From Parageobacillus caldoxylosilyticus NBRC 107762 (GTDB taxonomy: Bacteria; Bacillota; Bacilli; Bacillales; Anoxybacillaceae), in assembly GCF_000632715.1 (NCBI RefSeq), contig NZ_BAWO01000053.1:1-45317 (forward strand): DNA of 45,317 nt, read 5' to 3'. Numbering within the stretch: position 1 is the first letter of the stretch; the number at the start of each line of letters is the position of its first letter. The translations under genes were made by a program, and so were the position numbers. Of the stretch, positions 39,343 to 45,317 are shown piece by piece. The notes under the pieces are model-generated. The model saw only the letters and a program-made list of their open reading frames with translations, made no database searches and was not told where the DNA came from.

Positions 39343-39631
39343 ATATTCATAGGGGATCGGGGGAATACTTGGAAAACTTTACGCTACTATTCATTTCCCC
39401 TTTTTTATTATTTTATACATGGAAAGAAAAAAATTTTTTTCCATCCGTTAGGAATTTTTCCTCTTAGCCATATTACCTATCGACATATTTTTCTCTTTTT
39501 CGCATTTCATCGTCATAAAAGAAACAATGGGATCGAAAGTTATATATGTATGAATGGAACTCTGCTTATCTGATTCAAACTGCTGCTTACGCTTTCGGTA
39601 AATCCATTCTTGTATAAGGCAGGTGTTAAGC
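39343..39631. other. Gene-free leader of mreBH
   Basis: AT-rich sequence with a near-palindrome at 39419-39444 (ATGGAAA arm against TTTCCAT across an A/T run). B. subtilis mreBH depends on sigma-I, but I cannot identify a convincing sigma-I or sigma-A promoter here. A minus-strand open frame crossing the start codon is rejected. Confidence 0.4.
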
Positions 39632-40639
39632 ATGTTTGCTTCTTCGGAAATTGGGATTGATTTAGGAACCATGAATATACAGCTGTATAGTAAAAATAAA
39701 GGCATTATTTTTAACGAACCAGCAGTGATTGCCTATGATGTTCAAACGAACGAAGTACTGGCGATTGGCAACGAGGCAAAAGTGATGATCGGGAAAACCC
39801 CAAATCATGTCGAAACGACTTATCCATTAAAAAATGGGGTGATTGCTGATTTTGACAAAGCGGCAACGATGCTCAAACAAGTGTTGAAACTTGCCGGCAA
39901 ACGCATCGGTTTTTCGGTCAAAAAGCCAAACGTCGTCATCAGCGTCCCATTTCACGCTACTTCCGTAGAACGCCGTTCTTTTTATGAAATCGCCAAACAT
40001 TGCGGAGCGAAACACGTACACCTAATTGAAGAACCGGTTGCTGCGGCGATCGGCGCTGACTTGCCGGTCGATGAGCCGGTGGCCAACGTCGTCGTCAATC
40101 TAGGCGCCGGCAAGACGGAAGCGGCAATTATTTCGTTTGGCGGAGTCGTTGCCTGCCAATCGCTTCGTGTCGGCGGCAATCAGCTAGATGATGATATTAT
40201 TCAATATGTAAGACAACATTATAACTTATTAATCGGCGAGCAGACAGCGGAACAAATTAAAATGGAAATTGGCCATGCTCCTGGCATCCATGAAGAACGA
40301 ACCATGGTCATTCATGGCCGCGACTTGGTGACCGGCTTTTTAAAAGCGGTGACGTTGAGTTCTACAGAAGTGCAAAAAGCCATCGAAGAATCGCTTTTCG
40401 AAATTCTTGGCGCCATCCATACGGTACTGGAAGAGTGTCCGGCAGAACTAAGCGGTGATATTATTGACCACGGCATTGTGTTAACCGGCGGCGTCGCCCT
40501 TCTTCACGGAATCGAACATTGGCTTAGTTCCGAGCTACACGTTCCGGTTTACACTGCACCTAATCCGATTGAAGCGGTAGCGATCGGTACCGGAAAAGCC
40601 CTCCAGGCCGTACCAAAGATGATCAGCACGGTTCTATAA
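39632..40639 (+). CDS. mreBH: Actin-like rod shape protein MreBH
   Basis: Bacterial actin of the MreB family that forms filaments on the inner membrane and guides cell-wall synthesis. In B. subtilis MreBH directs the endopeptidase LytE. The 335-residue length equals that of B. subtilis MreBH. It has the phosphate-1 motif [23 protein letters not shown], the [15 protein letters not shown] phosphate-2 region and LTGGVALL near the adenosine site. The ATG at 39632 lies 7 nt after AGGCAGG. It follows an NlpC/P60 endopeptidase gene in the same orientation but with terminators in between, a suggestive pairing given MreBH-LytE biology. MreB or Mbl identity is less likely on length and sequence feel. 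Confidence 0.85.
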   Translation: MFASSEIGIDLGTMNIQLYSKNKGIIFNEPAVIAYDVQTNEVLAIGNEAKVMIGKTPNHVETTYPLKNGVIADFDKAATMLKQVLKLAGKRIGFSVKKPNVVISVPFHATSVERRSFYEIAKHCGAKHVHLIEEPVAAAIGADLPVDEPVANVVVNLGAGKTEAAIISFGGVVACQSLRVGGNQLDDDIIQYVRQHYNLLIGEQTAEQIKMEIGHAPGIHEERTMVIHGRDLVTGFLKAVTLSSTEVQKAIEESLFEILGAIHTVLEECPAELSGDIIDHGIVLTGGVALLHGIEHWLSSELHVPVYTAPNPIEAVAIGTGKALQAVPKMISTVL

Positions 40640-40656
40640 ACGCTTCGGTGAAGAAG

Positions 40657-40691
40657 CCCCGCGTTACTGTTGATGTAACGCGGGGTTTTCA
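40657..40691 (+). terminator. Terminator of mreBH
   Basis: CCCCGCGTTAC (40657-40667) pairs perfectly with GTAACGCGGGG (40675-40685), followed by TTTTC. Confidence 0.85.
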
Positions 40692-40727
40692 CTTTAAGCA
40701 AGGCTTGTCCACTCTTTCCTTTTGCGA

Positions 40728-42092
40728 TTATGACGTTTTGCGAATGTGTTCTTCCTGTTCAGACGCCTGAATTCCTTTGGCTGCTTCGAGAAGAAAATCA
40801 ACAAGATGGACGGCTCGGACGCGATCCGCAAGCCCCGCCCGCTCAATGCCAAGCTTCACTTGCAAAAGACAGCCGGGGTTGGCCGTCACAATCGTGGCCG
40901 CCTTTGTCTGTTTGGCCATTTCCATTTTGTAATCGAGAATCTGCATCGACATTTCCGGCTCGACGATATTATAAATGCCCGCCGACCCACAGCAGCGGTC
41001 GGCATCTTTCATCTCGCGAAACTCCACTCCTTCAATCGCGCGAAGCAGCTTTCTTGGCGCTGCAGAAGTCTTCATGACGTTGCGCAAATGGCAGGAATCT
41101 TGATACGTCACGATTTGCGGCGGGGCTTTCAGCCGTTTTTGCTGAAAATCCAATTCAACGAGCACTTCGGAAATATCTTTTATTTTCGCCACAAAAGCTT
41201 TCGCCCGTTCGCTCCACTCCGCCTCGTCTTTCAGCAAATGGTCGTATTCCATTAAGAAGGCGCCGCAGCCGCCGGCATTGGTCACAATATCATCGACTTC
41301 TAACCGTTCAAATGCTTCGATGTTTCGTTTTGCCAGCTCTTTTGCTTTTTGTTTCTCCCCTCCATGTCCATGCAGCGCGCCGCAGCACGTTTGCGCCGGC
41401 GGAATAATCACTTCGCATCCGGCTAACTGCAATAAGCGCATCGTCGCGTCATTCGTTGCCATAAACATCGTGTCCATTAAGCAGCCCGTGAAAAAAGCAA
41501 CACGCCGCTTTACTGGCCCTTCCGGCGCAAGATGATGCGGCCGCTCTTTCATCTCTTTTAGCGGTGGCACATTTGGCAGTACTTTTTCCATTTGTCGTAA
41601 CGAAGAAGGCAAGATGTTTAGCAGGCCGGTTTTCCGCGCGAATGACTGCAGGCCGGAACGCTGGTAAAAGCCGATCAGTCCCATCGCCATCCGCATCCGC
41701 TCCGGGTATGGAAACAGCTCATGAAATACAAGCTTGCGAACAACGCGGACTAGAAAAGAATGTTTTTTATGCTGCTGAATAATGTCGCGTGCTTCTTCAA
41801 GCAAGTGTCCGTAGCGGACTCCGGAAGGACAGACCGGCTCGCATGCCCGGCAGCCTAAACACATATTTAACGAGCGCTCGACATCCTCATCCGGCTCAAT
41901 CAGCCTGTCGACGACTGCTTTCATGAGAGCGATGCGCCCTCTTGGGGAATGGGATTCCTGAAACCCCGATTCAATGTACGTCGGGCATGTCGGCAGACAA
42001 AATCCGCAACGCATGCAGTTCATCAGCTCGTCTTCATCCATCCGCTCCTGAAACTGCTTCTGGATGATCTCCCTTTCTTTTTCCGTCGTCAT
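40728..42092 (-). CDS. glcF: Glycolate oxidase iron-sulfur subunit GlcF
   Basis: Electron-transfer subunit of (S)-2-hydroxyacid (glycolate/lactate) oxidase, 454 residues. Two [4Fe-4S] ferredoxin motifs are at the N-terminus: cysteines 26, 29, 32, 36 (CMRCGFCLPTC) and 78, 81, 84, 88 (CLGCRACEPVC). Two CCG domains follow, with CCGALHGHGG and CCGSAGIYN. It starts at ATG 42092, overlapping the glcD stop by four bases (ATGA), which indicates coupling. It is the last gene of the minus-strand lctP-glcD-glcF cluster. A membrane quinone is the probable electron acceptor, by analogy with the E. coli enzyme. Confidence 0.92.
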   Translation of the reverse strand: MTTEKEREIIQKQFQERMDEDELMNCMRCGFCLPTCPTYIESGFQESHSPRGRIALMKAVVDRLIEPDEDVERSLNMCLGCRACEPVCPSGVRYGHLLEEARDIIQQHKKHSFLVRVVRKLVFHELFPYPERMRMAMGLIGFYQRSGLQSFARKTGLLNILPSSLRQMEKVLPNVPPLKEMKERPHHLAPEGPVKRRVAFFTGCLMDTMFMATNDATMRLLQLAGCEVIIPPAQTCCGALHGHGGEKQKAKELAKRNIEAFERLEVDDIVTNAGGCGAFLMEYDHLLKDEAEWSERAKAFVAKIKDISEVLVELDFQQKRLKAPPQIVTYQDSCHLRNVMKTSAAPRKLLRAIEGVEFREMKDADRCCGSAGIYNIVEPEMSMQILDYKMEMAKQTKAATIVTANPGCLLQVKLGIERAGLADRVRAVHLVDFLLEAAKGIQASEQEEHIRKTS

Positions 42093-43501
42093 CGTGTCAC
42101 CACCACCCGTTTTCTTGTGCTTTTCGCGAATACTTTGCCCGGGTTCATAATGTTATTCGGATCGAGCGCCTGCTTAATAGCCTTCATCGCGGCAATGCCC
42201 GCTTCGCCGAGCTTCCACTCCAAATACGGCGCTTTCATCGCCCCGACTCCATGCTCGCCGGTAATCGTTCCGCCAAGTTCAATCGCTTTTGCGAAAATTT
42301 CCTCAAACGCTTTTTCAACCCTTTCCATCTCATCGCGGTCACGTGCATCTGTCGGACAGGTCGGATGCAAATTGCCGTCTCCGGCATGACCAAAAGTGCA
42401 TATTTTCACATTGTATTTTTCCGCGATTTCATTAATCGCTTTTACCATTTTCGCAATCTCGGAACGCGGCACGGTCGCATCTTCCAAAATGGTGGTCGGT
42501 TTGAGGCGGGCGAGTGCGGACAAGGCTGTGCGTCGTGCCGTTCGCAGTGCCTCGGCCTCTTCTTCGGAGCGGGCGAGCTGTACGGAAACGGCTTGTTCCT
42601 TTTTGCAAATTTCCGCCATTTTTTTCATATCCCGCTCCACCACTTCCTTCGGCCCGTCCTGTTCAATTAACAGCACCGCTTGAACATCGGTTGGCAAGCC
42701 GATTTGCGCGTATGCTTCTACTACTTCCAATGTCGGCTGATCAAGAAATTCAAGGGTGGCTGGGATAATTTTGTTGGCGATAATTTTCGAAACCGAGCGG
42801 GCCGCCGCCTCCAGATCTTCATATAGTGCAAGCATTGTTTTCTTCGTTTCCGGCATTGGAATCAGCTTTAACGTTGCTTCCGTAATAACGCCAAGCGTCC
42901 CTTCCGAACCGACGAACAGACGGGTTAAATCATATCCTGCTACGTCTTTGGCTAATTTGCCGCCGGTGCGAATAATTTCTCCGTTGGCGAGCACCACTTC
43001 AAGCCCCATGACATAATCGCGGGTAACACCGTATTTTAGCCCGCGCAGGCCTCCCGAATTTTCATTAATGTTTCCGCCGATCGTCGAAATTTTCATCGAA
43101 CTCGGATCCGGCGGGTAAAACAATCCTTTCGCCTCGACCGCATTCATTAAATCGAGCGTAATCACGCCTGGCTGAACGGTAACCGTTAAATTTTCTTCGT
43201 CAATCTCTAAAATTTTGTTCATATGTTTGAACACAAGAACGATTCCGCCTTCGACCGGACACGTGCCCGCACAAAGGTTCGTCCCTGACCCACGCGGAAC
43301 GATGGGAATGCGGTGTTCATTGCAAATTTTCACAACTCGCGAAACTTCCAGCGTATTTCTTGGCGCAATCACCGCATCAGGCAGCGATTGAAATTGCGGG
43401 GTGGCATCATAGGAATAAACAAGTCTTCCTGCTTTGGAATCATCGTAATTTTCCTCCCCGACAATACGGATCAGCTGCTGTTTTACTTCGTTAGAAATCA
43501 A
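42089..43501 (-). CDS. glcD: Glycolate oxidase FAD-binding subunit GlcD
   Basis: FAD-dependent catalytic subunit that oxidises glycolate (or D-lactate) to the keto acid. The 470-residue protein has the PCMH-type FAD-binding domain with PRGSGTNLCAGTCP and STIGGNINENSGG, and the FAD-oxidase C-terminal domain with FGHAGDGNLHPT and GEHGVGAMK near the end. GTG at 43510 lies inside the ribosome binding site AAAGGGTGAG, so translation must begin at TTG 43501 (MISNEVKQQ). It is coupled to glcF by overlap and follows the permease gene by about 130 bp. Glycolate and lactate cannot be told apart from sequence. Confidence 0.92.
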   Translation of the reverse strand: MISNEVKQQLIRIVGEENYDDSKAGRLVYSYDATPQFQSLPDAVIAPRNTLEVSRVVKICNEHRIPIVPRGSGTNLCAGTCPVEGGIVLVFKHMNKILEIDEENLTVTVQPGVITLDLMNAVEAKGLFYPPDPSSMKISTIGGNINENSGGLRGLKYGVTRDYVMGLEVVLANGEIIRTGGKLAKDVAGYDLTRLFVGSEGTLGVITEATLKLIPMPETKKTMLALYEDLEAAARSVSKIIANKIIPATLEFLDQPTLEVVEAYAQIGLPTDVQAVLLIEQDGPKEVVERDMKKMAEICKKEQAVSVQLARSEEEAEALRTARRTALSALARLKPTTILEDATVPRSEIAKMVKAINEIAEKYNVKICTFGHAGDGNLHPTCPTDARDRDEMERVEKAFEEIFAKAIELGGTITGEHGVGAMKAPYLEWKLGEAGIAAMKAIKQALDPNNIMNPGKVFAKSTRKRVVVTR

Positions 43502-43632
43502 GTTTCTCACCCTTTCATTTCTCTTTTTCGGCTGCGCAACATGCCGGTTTCACCATGCGCGCAGAAAAGGGACAAAGCCTAGCGCACCCTTCATGTCGTC
43601 CGCTAAGCACCGTCCCTAACCGTCTAAACACG

Positions 43633-45309
43633 CTATGGAATCATCCATGATAAAACATTAGACTGCAAGAATACAAGAATGCCAATCAAAATAATTAAGA
43701 AAATGCTATGCTTCACGGTAAACCGGAATAAATCGGACTCCTTTCCGGCCAGACCTACCGCTGCACACGCAACTGCAATGGACTGCGGCGAGATCATTTT
43801 CCCGACAACCCCACCGGAAGAGTTCGCCGCCAGCGCTAAAACTGGATCCATGCCGATGGATGTCGCCGTTACCTTTTGCAAATTGCTAAACAACAAGTTC
43901 GAAGACGTATCAGAACCAGTAATAAACACGCCGAGCCACCCTAAAAATGGCGAGAAGAACGGAAACAGGGCATCTGTCTTAGCCAACGCCATACCAAGCG
44001 TCGTGCTCATACCGGAAGCGTTGGTGACATAGGCAAAGCCGACCACCGAAGCAATTGTTATAATTGGGAACTTTAATTCATCCAACGTTTCAATAAATGT
44101 ACGCCCCCAGTCTTTCCAAGACACGTTGACAATAAATTTCGTTACGAACGCTGCTAACAAGATGGCTGTGCCGGCCGCGCCGAGCAATTCTAATTTATAT
44201 ACTGCCGCAATCGGCTGACCGCTCGCATTGATAATTTTATTGTTCAATCCCGGCACTTCCGGCATAAATGTCAGATGGTAGCCAATCGAATTGATTAACT
44301 TTAACAATCCGTTTGTGCCCTCATAATGCCCTGTCAACGCCGCTTTTACTTGCGGTATCCCCCATAGAGAAATAAACGCTGTTAGCACTAGAAACGGAGA
44401 CCAAGCTTTAAACACTTGCCCGCCTGTGTAGGAAACAGCTTTAGCCTGAGCAGTCGCTGCTACTTCCGATTCCGTTGAAAAACGATACGTGCTTTTTGGC
44501 TTCCAAAATTTCAAAAAAACAGCCAACGCAAACATCGAAACTAAAGCGGATAAAATATCAGGAAGCTCAGGACCTAGGAAGTTCGAGCTAAAGTATTGGG
44601 TAACCGCGAAAGAAACTCCTGATACAATGATCGCCGGCAATACTTCCATTGTTTTTTTCCATCCAGCCATAATAAGCACAAGATAGAATGGAATAAATAT
44701 GGATAGAAAAGGCAATTGCCGCCCTACCATTTTTGAAATTTCCATTGCCGGAATACCTGTCGGTCCTTCCATCGAGATAATCGGGATTCCAATCGCGCCA
44801 AAGGCAACCGGAGCGGTATTAGCAATTAAACAGATTCCCGCCGCATACAACGGATTAAATCCCAGCCCGACAAGCAGCGCCGCGGAAATCGCTACCGGCG
44901 CTCCGAATCCAGCAGCTCCTTCCAAAAATGCTCCGAATGAGAACGCAATCAATAATGCCTGCAGGCGACGGTCTTCTGTGATCGACGTCACCGAATTGCG
45001 AATAATATCAAAATAGCCGGATTTAACGGTCAGTTTATACAAAAAGACAGAAGTAATAATAATCCAGCCAATCGGCAACAACCCGTAAACCGCCCCTTGT
45101 GTGATCGACATGACAGCCATTCCCACCGGCATTCTGTAAGCGATTACAGAAATTAGCAAAGCAAGGAGCAACGTTGTAACCCCAGCAATATGCCCTTTCA
45201 TTCGCTTGACAGCGAGCGCCCAGAAAAAATATAAAATTGGAATGAGTGCCACGATGGCTGACAGCCAAAGATGGTCTGCGATGGGCGTAAAATCCTGCTT
45301 CCACTGCAT
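43633..45309 (-). CDS. L-lactate/glycolate permease, LctP family
   Basis: Proton-coupled uptake carrier for lactate or glycolate. The 558-residue length is full for the LctP family, with at least 12 hydrophobic helices. Conserved family segments GAFLEGAAGFGAPVAI and AANSSGGVVGKMISPQSIAVA are present. The start at ATG 45309 (MQWKQDFTP) is eight bases from the window edge, so the ribosome binding site and promoter are outside; a TTG at 45315 is a less likely start. It heads the cluster with glcD and glcF, giving uptake followed by oxidation of a 2-hydroxyacid. Substrate preference (lactate LctP/LldP versus glycolate GlcA) is undecided; the partners favour glycolate. Confidence 0.88.
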   Translation of the reverse strand: MQWKQDFTPIADHLWLSAIVALIPILYFFWALAVKRMKGHIAGVTTLLLALLISVIAYRMPVGMAVMSITQGAVYGLLPIGWIIITSVFLYKLTVKSGYFDIIRNSVTSITEDRRLQALLIAFSFGAFLEGAAGFGAPVAISAALLVGLGFNPLYAAGICLIANTAPVAFGAIGIPIISMEGPTGIPAMEISKMVGRQLPFLSIFIPFYLVLIMAGWKKTMEVLPAIIVSGVSFAVTQYFSSNFLGPELPDILSALVSMFALAVFLKFWKPKSTYRFSTESEVAATAQAKAVSYTGGQVFKAWSPFLVLTAFISLWGIPQVKAALTGHYEGTNGLLKLINSIGYHLTFMPEVPGLNNKIINASGQPIAAVYKLELLGAAGTAILLAAFVTKFIVNVSWKDWGRTFIETLDELKFPIITIASVVGFAYVTNASGMSTTLGMALAKTDALFPFFSPFLGWLGVFITGSDTSSNLLFSNLQKVTATSIGMDPVLALAANSSGGVVGKMISPQSIAVACAAVGLAGKESDLFRFTVKHSIFLIILIGILVFLQSNVLSWMIP

Positions 45310-45317
45310 AAACAATC

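Noticed and set aside
39448-39705. Minus-strand frame across the mreBH start
   Set aside because: It overlaps the well-supported MreBH start on the opposite strand and has no family match.
1-45317. CRISPR array, prophage, transposon, defence island, tRNA or rRNA
   Set aside because: I saw no regular repeat-spacer pattern, no integrase, transposase, Cas, restriction or toxin-antitoxin genes, and no recognisable tRNA or rRNA sequence.

Overview
The window looks like chromosomal DNA of a thermophilic, spore-forming member of the Bacillaceae, most like Geobacillus or Parageobacillus. Signs are strong AGGAGG-type ribosome binding sites, frequent TTG/GTG starts, sigma-A promoters, an S-box (SAM-I) riboswitch, a spore-cortex deacetylase (PdaA), bacillithiol biosynthesis (BshB2) and long stretches collinear with the Bacillus subtilis yfj-yfk region. 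I see no rRNA, tRNA, CRISPR array, prophage, insertion sequence or defence island. The genus is my inference.

Layout. 1-2.3 kb: lipoprotein penicillin-binding protein PbpC. 2.3-4.9 kb: a sigma-A promoter, a roughly 200-nt structured leader ending in an intrinsic terminator, then a family III CoA-transferase and an acyl-CoA dehydrogenase, coupled by an ATGA overlap. 5-8.1 kb: a DUF3870 protein, a LytTR regulator with an N-terminal sensor-like domain, and an acetyl-CoA hydrolase/succinate:acetate CoA-transferase family enzyme. 8.4-11.3 kb: a small membrane protein, the cystine transporter TcyP and a CBO0543-family membrane protein. 11.6-23.8 kb: the yfj-yfk synteny block (RlmD-type methyltransferase, AlkA-type glycosylase, PdaA, class I fumarase, YfkAB, YfkD, CaxA/YfkE, a frameshifted YfkF, two very small genes, YfkH, YfkI, YfkJ, YfkK). 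After it comes a remnant of a TrkH/KtrB potassium transporter.

24.2-31.6 kb is a SAM-riboswitch-controlled sulfate assimilation operon: cysH, cysP, sat, cysC, siroheme sulfite reductase, a DUF3906 protein, sumT and sirB. Together these take up sulfate, activate it to APS/PAPS, reduce it to sulfite and sulfide, and make the siroheme needed by the reductase. The missing siroheme gene (sirC) lies at 34.8-35.4 kb, next to a PhzF-family protein. Between them are acylphosphatase, an uncharacterised arginase-fold protein and the yojF-bshB2 pair. The cystine importer, sulfate assimilation and bacillithiol genes make this a sulfur/thiol-rich neighbourhood.

35.4-40.6 kb: a secreted charged helical protein preceded by a small ORF interrupted by an in-frame TGA, a DUF1992 protein, a PAS-GGDEF-EAL protein with a degenerate GGDEF site, an NlpC/P60 endopeptidase behind what looks like a WalR box, and MreBH. 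40.7-45.3 kb: GlcF, GlcD and a LctP-family permease on the minus strand, a glycolate/lactate uptake and oxidation cluster.

The strongest candidate for something undescribed is the structured attenuator leader at about 2361-2555. It has a perfect-spacing promoter, three well-formed stem elements and a strong terminator directly before the ribosome binding site. It does not match any riboswitch or T-box signature I can recall.
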